DNA of 64,000 nt from Castor canadensis (lineage: Eukaryota > Chordata > Mammalia > Rodentia > Castoridae): positions 127,525,583 to 127,589,582 of the forward strand of contig NC_133390.1 in assembly GCF_047511655.1 (NCBI RefSeq), written 5' to 3'. A program made the translations under genes and the position numbers. Every line of letters starts with the position of its first letter. The first letter of the stretch is position 1. The notes beneath the pieces are model-generated. The model was not told the DNA's origin, did no database searches, and was given only the letters and a program-made list of their open reading frames with translations. Positions 38,246-49,808 of this stretch are shown one piece after another.

Positions 38246-39284
38246 TACCAAGTACAAAAACTTAGTATTTTTAAATCACCAGATGACATTACCTCCTGCT
38301 GTCTCCTTAAAAGGATGACCCAGAGACACACGCTTAGCAGCAGGTACTTGTTCCTCATTTGCATAAGTGAATAAGTACACTGTGAAAAGCTAAATGTTAG
38401 ACCATATGGTACAAGGGAAGGTGCCTCTTCCCTCCCTCAACCTGGACGCCAATGATAACCAGCCACCAAAAGATAGATAGATGCTCAGAGGTGAAGGTTA
38501 AGTGTATATAAAAAATCTATATGGTATTTTTTTAACAAAAGTGGGATTAAGTTGTATGTATTATTGAGTACTCTCTTTGTATTTTAATTAATAAGCTGTA
38601 TTTTAGAGAAGCTTTAAGTTCACAGCAAAACTGACAGGAAACTACAGAGATCCCATATGCCCACTTTCCTGCCCCCACCAACCTCCCACACTAGCAGTGT
38701 CCCCCACCATGGTGGTATACTTGTTACAAACTAGGAGCCTACACAGACAGTCCTCCCAAGGTGCAGGGCTTCCCGTGGCTCACTCTGGAGTCTACGCAAT
38801 GCTTCATGGCATGCCTCCCCCACTCAGAGCAGCTTCCCTGTCCTGAAAAGCCTGTGTACTGTGCTTATTCATCCCTACCTTCCACACCCAGGCAACCATT
38901 GCTCCTTTCACCAAAGAGCAGGACTGCTGGATCGTGCGGAAGAGAACCACTTCTGTAAGAAATTGCCAAATTGTCTCCCAAAGTGGCCGAGCCACTTTCC
39001 ATTCCAGCGGCAGTAAGTGACAGTCCCTGCTACTCCACATCCTCATCAGCCTTTGGGACTGGCGGGTCCCAGCTTTTGGCCATTCTGGTAGGTGTGCAGC
39101 GGTACCTGTTATAATTTGCGATGCTCTGATGACATGATGTTCAACATCTTTCGAGGGCTCACTTGCCACCTGTGCATCTTTTTCTTTGGTGAGGTGTCTG
39201 TTCAGGTATTCTGTCCACTTTTAACCAAGCTGTACATTTTATTACTGGTGAGTTTAAAGAGTTCTTTGTTTTTCATAGTAATTA

Positions 39285-39505
39285 TTATTATTATTTTTAG
39301 TGGCGTTGGGAGTTTTAACTCTGGGCCTCATGCTTGCTAGGCAGGCATTCTACCACTTGAGCCACTCCACCAGCCCTTTGTGTTGGGTGTTTTTGAGATC
39401 GAGTTCTGTGAGCTATCTGCCCAGGCTGGCTTCGAACAGTGATCCTCCTGATCTCTGTCTCCTGTATAGCTAGGATTACAGGCGTGAGCCACCAGCGCCT
39501 GGCCT
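39285..39505 (-). mobile_element. ID-like plus B1-like composite SINE
   Basis: CTCATGCTTGCTAGGCAGGC and CCACTTGAGCCACTCCACCA, then a B1 arm ending GCGTGAGCCACCAGCGCCTG. It is close to consensus and nested in the old L1. Confidence 0.95.
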
Positions 39506-39879
39506 CACGGCAAATCTTTGTTAGATATTTCTTTTGAAAATATTTTCCCCAGTCTGTGGCTTGTCTCCTCATATTGTTGACTTTGTCTTTTGTAGAACAG
39601 AAAAAAATTTAATTTTAGCAAGACCAGCTTAGCAATTATTTCTTTCATGGATCATACCTTTAGTGTCCTATCTAGAAGGTCATTGATATACCAAGGTCAC
39701 TCAGGTTTTCTCCTATGCTATCTTCTAGCATTTTGTATTTAGTTGTGTGAGACATCTGAGTTAATTTTGTGAAGGGTTTAAGATCTGAATCTGGATGTTC
39801 AGTTCTCCCAGCACCCGTGTTGACAAGACTGTCTTTACTCCATTGTATTGCTTTTGCTCCTGGTCAAATATCAATTGGT

Positions 39880-40185
39880 TGGCTAGATGTGATGGCTCAT
39901 GCCTGTAATCCCAGCTACTTGGGAAGCAGAGATTGGGAGGAGCATGGTTTGAGACCAGCCTGGGCAAAATGTTAGCAAGACTACATCTCAACAAATAAGT
40001 TGGCAGTAGTGGTTCTTGCCTGTAATCTCAGCCACACAGGAAACATGGGATGAGGATCTGTCTAAGGCTGGCCCTGAGTGAAAATGCAAGACTCTACCCG
40101 AAAAATGAAGCAAAAAAGGGCTGGAGATGCAGCTCAAGTGCTAGAGGTCTGCCTAGGAAGCTGGAGGCCCTGAGTTTAAAAAAAT
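39880..40185 (+). mobile_element. Composite SINE (two B1-like arms plus ID-like arm)
   Basis: GTGATGGCTCATGCCTGTAA, then GTGGTTCTTGCCTGTAATCT, then GGGCTGGAGATGCAGCTCAA and an A-rich tail. It is nested in the old L1. Confidence 0.9.
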
Positions 40186-41639
40186 AATAATTGGCAAATT
40201 TATGTGAGTTTATTTCTGAGCTCTCTTTTCTGTTCCATTCATCTATTAGCCTATTTTTTGCAGGACTTTGTTGCATTCAATATCGAGTTGGTTGTTCTGG
40301 GTTCTTTCCTTCTCCATATAATCTGTAGGGTTAGTTTTTTGATATCTACAAAATAACTTGCTGGATTTTGATTGGGGTGTTGAATGTAAAGATCAAACTG
40401 AGAAGAACTGATATGACGACAATATGAAGTCTTCCTATCCAGAGACAGAATATTTCTTCATTTGCTTAGTTCTTCTTTAATTTATTTCATCAAGAGTTTT
40501 GTAGTTTTCCTCATATAGATCTTGACGTATTTTGTTAGATTGATACCTAAATATTTCATATTTGGGAATGCTAATGTAAATGATACATGATTTAAATTTC
40601 AAATTCTACTCCTTCATCGCTGTTGTATAGGAAAATAATGACCTCTGTACATTCATCTTGCATCCTACTTTTAGCTCCAAAAGTTTTTTTGTCAATTCTT
40701 TTGAATTTTACACACAGATAGTCATATTATCTCCAAAGTCAGTTTTAGTTCCTCCTTTCCAATCTCTATGCCTCCTATTTCATTACTGATTTAGCTAGGA
40801 CTTCCATATGAAGCTGAGAGCAGTGGGTGAGTGGGACCCCCTTGCCTTGCTTTTGATCTTGGCAGGAAAGCTTCAAGTTTTTCACCTTTAAGGATGGTGT
40901 TAGCTTTATCCAGTTGAGGAAATTCTGCCCTATTTCTACTCTGTCAAATGTTTTTGTCATGAATGGTGCTGGATTTGGTCTTCTGTATCCATAGATATGA
41001 TCATGTGTTTTTGCTTCTATAACCTGTTGATGTGATGGATTACATTAATTACTTTTTAAATGTAAAACCAGTCTTGTATATCTGGATAAATCCCACTTGG
41101 TCATGGTGTATGATTCTTTTTTTTATACAGTGTTGGGTTCTATTTGTTAATATTTTGTTGAGGATTTTTGAATCTGTGTTCATGAGATATATTGGTCTGT
41201 AGTCTTCTTTTCTTGGAATGTATCTACCTGGTTTTGGTACTAAGGTAATGATGGTCTCATGGAATAAATTAGGAAGCATTCCTTCTGCTTCTAGCAGAAT
41301 TCTAGAGAACTGGCATAATTTCTTCCTTAAAGGTTGGGGCCCACTTGGGCCTGGTGCTCTCAGGTGTGGAGGGCTATTGATTATCTCTTCAATCTCCTAT
41401 TCTATTTGGATTGCCAGTGCTTCTGTATTAGTTTTGACAGATTGCCTCTTTCAAGGAATCAGTCCCTTTTATTCAGGCTATTAAATCTGAGGGCATATTT
41501 ATTTATTGTCCCTTTAATATCCTTTCCATCCCTTGTATCATTGCTGTCATTCATTTCACATATACATAAGCATATATATGACCATCTTGTTGCTATTACA
41601 TTGTAAAAACTGGTACATGGAAATAAATTAAGATTATGA

Positions 41640-41948
41640 TAAATAAGGGCTAGGGGGTTAAATAAAAGAATACAAGTAAAAGGGAGAACTCTTTGGCAGA
41701 GGAAACCAGCAGGAAGGGGAAGGGAAAGGAAAGGATGCTGAGTGAACATGATCAAAGTTCATATTATATGTATATGAAGACAGCACAATGAAACTCACTA
41801 AATGCTGTTTAAAAAGAGGAGGGAGGGATCAAGAGAGTGCAATAGAGGGTGAATTTGATCAAAGCACCTCGCATGCATGTATGGAAATATTACAATGAAA
41901 CCGTTCAGTACAGTTAATTTAAGCTAATAAAAAAGAATATGAAAAATA
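41640..41948 (+). mobile_element. Non-coding retroelement family copy 3
   Basis: Two tandem units, ATGATCAAAGTTCATATTAT and TTTGATCAAAGCACCTCGCA, each run on to CAATGAAAC, about 115 bp apart. The copy ends TTAAGCTAATAAAAAA. I could not find a target-site duplication. It adjoins the broken 5' side of the old L1. Confidence 0.65.
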
Positions 41949-41951
41949 AGC

Positions 41952-42158
41952 TGCCATGGTAGTACACACCTGTAATCTCAGCACTCGGGAGGAGTGCTGA
42001 GGTAGGAGGAACTTGAGTTCAAGGCCAGCCTGGGTTATATAGTGAGACCCTGTCTCTCTTTTGCTTGTTTGTTTTGGTGGTACTGGGGTTTTAACTCAGG
42101 ACCTGCCACTTGCTAGGCAAGTGCTGTAGCACTAGAGCCATGCTCCCCCAGACCTCCT
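41952..42158. mobile_element. B1-like SINE (+) followed by ID-like SINE (-)
   Basis: CCATGGTAGTACACACCTGT to ATAGTGAGACCCTGTCTC (41,952-42,062), then the reverse tRNA-type core GGTACTGGGGTTTTAACTCA and CTTGCTAGGCAAGTGCTGTA (42,066-42,158). Confidence 0.85.
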
Positions 42159-42926
42159 TGGAGGTTTCTGCTTGTGGGTTACTCTCAGGTACAGTGTGAA
42201 TACTGTATTCTCTTCTCTCCAAATTTGGAGGCAATGGTATGCCCTGTGACCTCACCTCTCTCATGGATCTAAAAGTTGTTAATTTGTCAGTTCAACTTTT
42301 TACTTCTTGGGCTGGAGTGGTGCTTGCTTTTAAGATACTTAAGTGCTGGGCCAGAAGCAGAAACAGGTTTGGTTTTGTTTTCCATGTATTTTAATGTTTA
42401 TAATCCGCCTCAGGCTTTTGAAAGGCTACATTGTAGTACACATTATTTAGTCAGTAGGCAGACATTTAGTTGGTTCCAATTTTTCACCATAACAAACAAA
42501 AAGTGTACACTGAGCAGCCTTCTGTGTACACTTTTGTATATTCCTTATTTTTTTTTAATATCTTATTTCTTTGGGATGAACTTGTAGAAGTAAAAGCACT
42601 GAATCGAGTGAGACAGTGATTTTTGTCAACAATGAAGGAAATGTTTTTAATTGTGATTTCTCCTTCTGCTTCTACATTTGCCTTCCTACAGGGATGTACA
42701 GTGAAATTACCTGACAAGCACAATGCTACAAGGAGGCGTGCTGAGAAACCATGGAAACGGGAAACAGCCTGGCTGCCCTTGCAGAAAGAGACTCATCGCT
42801 CTGCACATTCTCCAACATGAGAGAGATTTTACAAGACAAAGGATGTGGGTTACATGTGTATTCAATATGCATGCTTCAGGAAGGCAGCACACAATGACCA
42901 TCTTCATTTTGACCCAAACCAACTTG

Positions 42927-43042
42927 AAAGCTTGGTGTGGCGATACACACCTATAATCCCAGCAGTCAAGAGGCTAAGGTAGGAGGACTCTGAGTTTGGG
43001 AACTGCCTGAGATACATAGTGAGACCTGTCTCAAAATCAAAC
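42927..43042 (+). mobile_element. B1-like SINE joined to U6 pseudogene
   Basis: GCTTGGTGTGGCGATACACA to ATAGTGAGACCTGTCTC ends in only AAAATCAAACA before U6 begins. Confidence 0.9.
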
Positions 43043-43043
43043 A

Positions 43044-43146
43044 GTGTTCTCTTAGGTAGCACATACACTGAAACTGGAATGGTACAGAGATTATCATGGC
43101 CTCTGTGCAATTATGACATGCAAATTCATGAAGTGTTCCATATTTT
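43044..43146 (+). pseudogene. U6 spliceosomal snRNA pseudogene
   Basis: The full length of U6 is recognisable. GTGTTCTCTTAGGTAGCAC is the 5' stem, followed by ACTGGAATGGTACAGAGATT, ATGCAAATTCATGAAG and CGTTCC-like GTGTTCCATATTTT. Scattered substitutions, including changes in the 5' stem and around the ACAGAGA region, argue against function. It is followed by an A-rich AAACAACAAACAAAC tail, which indicates retroposition. U6 genes use an external Pol III promoter (TATA and PSE); a SINE lies there instead. Confidence 0.95.
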
Positions 43147-43707
43147 AAAAACAACAAACAAACAAACAAAATCTACCTTGATTATTCTCACCTTTATGGC
43201 AAGTAGGAACAAGCAATCCTCCTAAAGTTGCTACAAATTAGGGCTAACCTCAACAGTGTGGTGGGGATGGAGGCTCATCCCAAAGTATCCCATGGAAAAT
43301 GCAATAACCTCAACTCAACCAAGTCAGGCCAAACCAAATTCCAACTGGTATCTCTCAGGAGCAAACGCTCATCGGTTCTCTCCACCTTCCTCGGCTGCCC
43401 CACTGTTTTCTGCTCCTTCAGGATCTAGCTCCAGGAAAATGGAGGCTCTTCTCCAAGCTCTGCCAGAGACTGATAAATACTACCCGATGTAGATTCACAC
43501 AGGTCTATCTAGAAAACACAGCACCAGTCCCCTGTAAGGATGCTGCTACTTTGAGAAACTGTAAGACCTCTATCTTAACTTCTGAAATTCCAAACAAAAG
43601 CCTTCAAAACTGTTATTATTTCATAAACAAAATCTGTGAAAATTCTGACACAAATGCTTCACCTTTCTTCCTACCTTTTGGTGTTACCTACGCTGTATGG
43701 AGAAGTT

Positions 43708-43768
43708 GTCTTTTGGTACTGGGGTTTGCTAGGCAAGCTCTACCTCTTGAGCTATGCCTCTAGCCTGG
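43708..43768 (-). mobile_element. ID-like SINE
   Basis: GGTACTGGGGTTTGCTAGGC and AGCTATGCCTCTAGCCTGG form a shortened, reverse-oriented tRNA-type element. Confidence 0.75.
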
Positions 43769-44516
43769 AGAAGTTGTCCTAGGGTCCCTGCTCAGCCTTC
43801 TCGTCTCCCTCCCACCCAAGGGCACCATCACTACCTCCCCTCCCCAGCCTACCCAATTTCATTGTTAGTTCTTAAATTCTCCACAGCCATGGTCCTCAAA
43901 CTGGATCACACAGCAGAATTGCCTGGAGGGTTAGAGAAACACACCCTGCTGTGCTATTCAGTTTCTTAAACAAAAGATAGCCTAGCACAGGATGCCTGGC
44001 TTAGAAATGAATGCTGTCTGAGGCCACTAAAATGGCAAAACAGAATGGCTCACAAGAAGATGAAATCAAATATAGACCCATATTTGCCCATTAGTGAAAG
44101 TGATCAGTGATGGAGGCTTGGATTCAAGTTGGGAAGCAGCCAGCAGAGTTGGGCCCATGAGGATTCCTCATGGATGCAAATTCTTGTGTTGGGCTATAGT
44201 CCCTGCGTGCAGCAAAGAATCACTTTAACTTGTGGTGATGACACAAGGGGATTTTCAGGAAGGTTCTACTTGCCCCCACAGGCAAAGGCAGTACTTCTGG
44301 AGCTGTCGGATTATCTTGGCGTCAAAAACAATGAACATCTGTAGAGAGTAGGGTATTCTACTCTTCACAGTCTCTTGCTTTTGGTAACAGAGTTCCCTGG
44401 GGGGATTTTCTTCTTAATCAAGCCTGTATTAATAATAGCTAGGGTGACCGTACAGTTTATTATCCATATGAGGATAATAAAATGATAGGGACCCTGGCTT
44501 ATTAGATTACCAGAAC

Positions 44517-44818
44517 AGGGGCTAGGATGTAGCTCAGTGGTAGAGCACTTGTCTAGCATAGGTGAATCCTTGGGTTCCATCCCCAGCCCCACAAAAAAAC
44601 AGAAACAGGGTCAGGAGTGGTGGAACAGCCTGTAATTCCAGCTACTTGGGAGGCAGAGACAGGATGATAATGGTCAGAGGTCAGCCTGGGCAAAGCTAGG
44701 GAGAGACCCTATCTGAAAAACAAATTAAAACCAAAAGTGCTTGGGTGTGTTGCTCAAGTGGTGGGGTGCTCAAGTAAAAGGCCCTGAATTCAACTCCTAG
44801 TACTGCAAAACAGACAAA
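44517..44818 (+). mobile_element. ID-like SINE followed by B1-ID composite
   Basis: GTAGCTCAGTGGTAGAGCAC to GGTTCCATCCCCAGCCCC (44,517-44,600), then TCAGGAGTGGTGGAACAGCC, a B1 arm and a second tRNA-like arm ending before ACAGACAAACAAAAATAAC. Confidence 0.85.
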
Positions 44819-44954
44819 CAAAAATAACTACCAGCACAAACAAGAACCATTCGGAACAAACTGGAAGACAGGGTCACCCTAACACAAGCATCATAAATCT
44901 TAGCTAGACAGCAGTCCCTGTGAAGATGAGCTATTTGCAGGTGAAAAGAGCATC

Positions 44955-45130
44955 TCAGAAAACAAAAACCTGGGTTTCAGTCCTTGCTCCCCAGCTTACT
45001 AGCTGCTTGACTTTGGACAAGTTACTTAACCTTGTGGTACCTCAGTGTTCTCACCTGTAAAATTACTGTAGTTATCAGTCACTCCTTGCAGTGCTGTGAG
45101 GATTAAATGAGTGAACACAGGCAACAGAGT
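44955..45130 (+). repeat. MIR element
   Basis: CAAGTTACTTAACCTTGTGG, GTGTTCTCACCTGTAAAATT and GTGAGGATTAAATGAGTGAA are classic MIR landmarks in order. Confidence 0.92.
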
Positions 45131-45544
45131 GGGAACTAAACTATGGCAGATAGCTCTTTTTATTTTATTCCTGTAGTCAAGACTGTGAAGCACATTCAAG
45201 GTCCATAATGAGAATTGCAGGTTTAGGGTCAACAGAAATCAGGAGATGTTTGTAGAAGTTTGGGTTTGGGGACCTGATTCACAGGATTGGGAAGGGGAGG
45301 AACAGGACATATGTGAAAGCTCCCATCTTCACATCCCAGGAGCTGTGACCAGAAACAGGAATTGAACTTTCTTCTTCAATTTCCTCATCTAACATGAATG
45401 GTATTACCCTTCTTACAGAATTGCTATTGCTTTGATGATTAAATGAGGTAAGAACATTGAGATACGAATGTTGTGGAAAAACACAACTGTGGAACCATAG
45501 AATATTCCTGTAAAGGTGCTCAAGGACTTTTCCTTGTCCTCCTT

Positions 45545-46095
45545 TTTCTTTTAAGGTATAATTTATATAAATAACTTCCACCAATCTGAAGTGCATAGCA
45601 TAATAAATGGATGCAATTGTACAAGCATCACCACATAATCAAGGTCCAGAACAATTCTTCCAAGCCACCTCCTCCTTGCCCTTGGCCTTGGGTGCCCTCC
45701 CCCATTCCATTCACCCTAAGCACCCACTAGTCTACTTTCTATTGCTGGTACTTCAGTCTTTTCTAGAATTTCATTGAAATGGAATAATATTGTGTGTATG
45801 TAACCTTTTTTTCTGTTTATTTGGCAGAGTGTTTTTGAGATTCATCTATATTTTTCCATGTATTAAAATTTCATTTTTTATTGCCAAATAGTAATCTGGG
45901 TTATAGCACTATTTTTGATTCATTCACTAGCTGGTAGGCATTGGGATTACTTCCCATCTTGAGCTCTAATGACTAAGTTGCTATGAGCATTTGTGCTTTC
46001 ATTTTTTATGTGCTCCTGTGTTTCTCTTGGGTACTAGGTATGGAATTACTTGGTTGTATGATTATCATATGCATCTAATAAACATATAATATATT
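45545..46095 (-). mobile_element. Old L1 (L1M-type) 3' UTR fragment
   Basis: CAATTGTACAAGCATCACCA, TTTTTGAGATTCATCTATAT and CACTAGCTGGTAGGCATTGG follow the antisense order of old L1 3' regions. Confidence 0.75.
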
Positions 46096-46137
46096 CATAT
46101 TGAACTTTTCTCAATGATTTTGAAAGAAAATCATGGG

Positions 46138-46320
46138 TTAGTTTATTGAGGTCTTACCCCATGTCAGGCACTGGGCTGAGTGATTTACTGGTATTATCCT
46201 ATTCTGTCTCTTGAGAATGCTGCGTCACGGATTCTAACATTCCCAAGGCATGCAAGTTTACAGCCAGCATTTGAACACAAGAATTCTAGGTATGGAGCCC
46301 ATGGGTCTAGTCACTAAGCA
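46138..46320 (-). repeat. MIR element
   Basis: TTTATTGAGGTCTTACCCCA, CAGGCACTGGGCTGAGTGA and later AGCATTTGAACACAAGAATT match MIR in reverse orientation. Confidence 0.7.
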
Positions 46321-46964
46321 TAACTGTGTTCCAGATGCTGCTCCATGGCTTAGCTCTGATTAGCTTTCTTGTCATCAACAGGGGGCTCAGAGCACTCTGC
46401 ATGGAAGACATGTTTGGGAGATTCCAATGGATTGGACTGTACTTCTAGAACCAGAACAATTTTCACAAAACATTAAAAAAGCATGACCTAGCCAACAACC
46501 CTGCATTTCCCCTAAAAATTCAATCCAGTTTTTCATCCTGCATACCCAGCTCTTTTTCCAGCCTCTCCAGCCTTGACAACTGGACCATCCTTCCCCTCAT
46601 ATGAAACCGTTTAAGTGCATTGTTTCTCAAACATACTAAGCTCTTTCTTGCTGCTATTCAACATGGATACGTAGCGTAGTCTTATCTACCGGACCCAGAC
46701 TCTCAGGCCAGTGAAAAATTCTCAAGAGATATGGTGTAGTGAACTGGGAGCCCATTAGTTGGTAAGGGGAGAGAGTTGGGAAGACTCACTGTATTTTACT
46801 TGCTTCTGGAACACCAGAGGCACCCAGACATGTGCTGCAGATATTTGAATGTGGGGCAACCAAAATATGGAGGAGGCCTAGTTCTAACTATAGACCCGGG
46901 CCTCCAGGACACTCACATAGATAGGCTGGGATTACAGGCATGAACCACCACAATAGCTAAAAGG

Positions 46965-48330
46965 TGAAATCTTTAAGAGGTGATTAGGCTACGGGGACTC
47001 CACCCTCACGGGTGGGACTGGTGCTATTATAAAAGGGTGAATTTAGCTTCCTCTTGCTCTCTCTCACCTTCTGCCATGTGATGTTGTAGCAAATGTCACC
47101 AAATACTGGCACCTTGATACTGGACTTCCCATCCTCCAGACTGTGAGAAATAAATTTCTGTTGTTCATAAGCTATTCCATTTATGGAATTTTATTACAGC
47201 AGCCCAAACAGACTAAGAAATTGATACCAAGAAGTGGAGTTGTTGAGTAACAAATGCCTAAAAATGTGGAAGTGGCTTTGGAACTGGGTAGAGGCTGGAA
47301 CAGTTGTAAGGTAAATGCTAGAGAAAAACCAACACTGGCATAAATGGACCATTAAAGGTGATTCTGGTGAGGGCCCAGAAAGAAAAAAAACTATAACGAA
47401 AGCCTCAGCTGATTTAAAGCATCCTTAAATAACCCTGAACAGAAATTGGTGGGACTATGGACAATAAAAGCCATCCTGATGAGGTCTCAGAAGAAAATGA
47501 ACAACATGTTGGATGCTAGCAGAAAGAAGATCCTTGTTGTAAAGTAGCAGGGAACTTGACTGAGTTGTGTTTGCATTCTAATGTTTTGTGGAAGGCAAAA
47601 CTCGTGAGCAATAAAATTGGTACAGGAAATCTCTAATTAAAATTTTGAAGGAGACACCTGGCTCCTCCTGACTGCTGAATTTTATAGTAAAATTCAGGAA
47701 GAGAGAAACTATTTAAAGATGGAATTGTTGGGCCGGTAGAATGGCTCAAGTGGTAGAGTACCTGCCTGTGTAGCAAGCATGAGGCCCTGAGTTCAAACTC
47801 CAGTACCACCAAAAAAAATAAATAAATAAGCAAAAAGGAACCAGAACTTAAAAAAGATTTGGAAAATTCTTAGCTATCCATGTTGAAAAGAATGAGGAAG
47901 GCTGTTTAGGAAAGAATACTGAGTGTGAACCATTTTATCTGTATGATATGAAGATCAACATGGGGGTGGGTCATGGTTTAAAGCACCATCTTACAGGATA
48001 GTGCCAGTTTGGACTTAAGGGGAGGAAGATAAGAAGAAATGAAGAATGGGACCCTAGATTTAGTTGGTGGAGAGCATGTGTTATTCTTCAAGACAAGGGA
48101 ATAATCACTGCAAGTGATTCAGAGATCATTAGGGCTGCCTCCTCAATTTCAGGGAGTGGGAGGGAGCACATTGCCTTGCTTTTACTAGGGCAGGTACTCT
48201 CTGGCCAAAGCAAGAGAGGCAAGACCGTTTAGAGCTGTGGGAGTGAGGCCACTCACTCAGCCACAAATGCAGCCTTTACTTCTGAGCAACACAGAAGGAT
48301 TTATAGCCCCAGGCCACAAAGACCTTGTAC
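46965..48330 (+). mobile_element. ERVL-MaLR relic: LTR plus part of internal region
   Basis: The LTR part (about 46,965-47,217) has GGTGATTAGGCTACGGGGAC, the TATAAAAG-type box and GAGAAATAAATTTCTGTTG near its end. The internal region starts TTGATACCAAGAAGTGGAGT and includes GGAAGTGGCTTTGGAACTGG. It continues after an ID-like SINE at 47,728-47,832. No open viral-type gene remains. The 3' LTR was not found. Confidence 0.85.
47728..47832 (+). mobile_element. ID-like SINE nested in MaLR
   Basis: AATGGCTCAAGTGGTAGAGT and GAGGCCCTGAGTTCAAACTC with an A-rich tail, close to consensus. The A- and B-box-like stretches of the tRNA ancestor are recognisable. Confidence 0.92.
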
Positions 48331-48401
48331 TAATGCCAAGGGGAAGCTCCCTTGGCATTCCTGGGAACTGGCTGCTTGTGTGTCAAGACTGACCTAGCCT
48401 A

Positions 48402-48515
48402 CTGTTTTTTGTTTGTTTGTTTGTTTGTTTCCCCCAGTTCAGTGCTCAGGATTGGACCAAAGGCCTTGTACATGCTAGGCAAGTACTCTGTCACTGAGCT
48501 ACATTCCAGACTAGC
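48402..48515 (-). mobile_element. ID-like SINE with (GTTT)n tail
   Basis: A (GTTT)n run marks the tail on the plus strand, followed by GGCCTTGTACATGCTAGGCA and CTCTGTCACTGAGCTACATT. Confidence 0.85.
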
Positions 48516-48784
48516 CCACATTTTTATAGTGGAAAGTTGCAGTCCTGGCAAAGTAAGACCTGATGCCCATCCAGACTTGGTGTGCATGTGTGGGTGGGAG
48601 GGATCAGGGGAAGGGTGTCACTGCTTCCTGCAACAGGAGCTACTTGGGCTGTCCTCTGCAGCCACCTCAGATGGGTCCAGCAGCTGCTGGGAACCCTACC
48701 CACAATATCTGAACCTGGCTACCTGCACTGGAGCATTAGTACACTCAGAGCTGGTCTCTCTGGAGACACTGGGACCTTCAGACT

Positions 48785-49062
48785 CCTAGTGTTGGTTTTG
48801 CCTGTTCTTTGTGTCTACAATGTCCTGTCCTCCCTTCCTACCCATTATCCCCATGAAACAAATTCTTCCAAGTTCCACCTCAAAGCCACTGCCTTAGGAA
48901 GTCTCCCTAATTACCTTCTCTTTTGTGTCATGGAAACATGTTTATTTCTTACCTATCACAATATACTGGAGGGTGTGGATGAGTCCTCTGCCTGTCTATT
49001 ATCTGACTGGAGTACTCACAATTGTGAGCACTAGACTTTGCATGAGTCTACACAAACAAATA
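48785..49062 (+). repeat. L2 element, 3' portion
   Basis: TCTACAATGTCCTGTCCTCC, AGTTCCACCTCAAAGCCACT, GAAGTCTCCCTAATTACC and TTGTGAGCACTAGACTTTGC follow L2 order. Confidence 0.75.
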
Positions 49063-49274
49063 AATGACCAACACCAGGTCAGTGGCAATGAGCTCAGTCT
49101 TTGACACTTCCTTGGGACACCCTGCAATAAAAACGTTCTATCAGCTGTTCCAAATAGTACCCTTAACCCGTTCCTGTCTCATAGTGACTGCTGGAGAATT
49201 CCACCAAAAGAAAGAGGCATGGGGCCTCTTTCAGGCAAACCTGGGAATTGAGTCTTCTCAAAAATTCCTGATCA

Positions 49275-49688
49275 AAACACACGGAAAGCTATTGAATAAC
49301 AGGGGGCGGGAGGAAAATGGTAAGAAAGCATAATAGAGAGGATTAGACTGATACAGTACAATATATTCACAAGTGAAATACATGGTAAAACATCTTTGAA
49401 CAATGAACATATACTTTAACAATAATGGACAGAAATGTAAAACAGGTCCGGTTAGGGGAAGAGTATTAGTGGGAGGGGAAGGGTGCATGGAGAAGGTAAA
49501 GGAGGGTGAATATGGTCAACGTACTCTATATACATGTATGAAGATAGAACGTTGAAACCGTTTTAAATAGAGGGGAGGGGGGAAGAGGGAGAATGATAGT
49601 GGGGGATGAATCTAACCAAGGTACATTATAAGCATAAGTGGAAATGTCACAATGAATCCCTCTGCACAACTAATAAAAATGTGAAAAA
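49275..49688 (+). mobile_element. Non-coding retroelement family copy 4
   Basis: It is flanked by AAAATTCCTGATCA at 49,261-49,274 and again at about 49,689-49,702, after an A-tail. Inside are GTAAAACAGGTCC, GTGAATATGGTCAACGTACT and CACAATGAATCCC, with purine-rich blocks between. It ends CTAATAAAAATGTGAAAAAA. No reading frame is visible. Confidence 0.85.
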
Positions 49689-49726
49689 AAAATTCCTGAT
49701 CACTCTAAAAGACAGGTAAGATCAGC

Positions 49727-49808
49727 TTTTTTGTGATAATGGGATTTGGACTCATGGCCTTGGGATTGGTAGGCAAGAACTCTACCACTTGAGTCACTTC
49801 CCCAGTCC
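49727..49808 (-). mobile_element. ID-like SINE
   Basis: GGGATTTGGACTCATGGCC and CTCTACCACTTGAGTCACTT form a reverse-oriented tRNA-type element. Confidence 0.85.

Larger units (their letters stand above)
38590..41500 (-). mobile_element. Old L1, 3' half, with two nested SINEs
   Basis: Read antisense, the 3' UTR and ORF2 C-terminus (TTGCCAAATTGTCTCCCAAA, about 38,962-38,981) continue through ORF2. Reverse-transcriptase text at 41,049-41,279 encodes KEDYRPIYLMNTDSKILNKI. SINEs at 39,285-39,505 and 39,880-40,185 were inserted later. Many stops show it is an old copy. Confidence 0.85.

Noticed and set aside
43044..43146. Functional U6 snRNA gene
   Set aside because: It has many substitutions, an A-rich retroposition tail and a SINE in place of the Pol III upstream promoter.
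47728..47832. tRNA gene suggested by A- and B-box-like motifs
   Set aside because: The cloverleaf is lost and dozens of near copies occur in the window; it is a tRNA-derived SINE.
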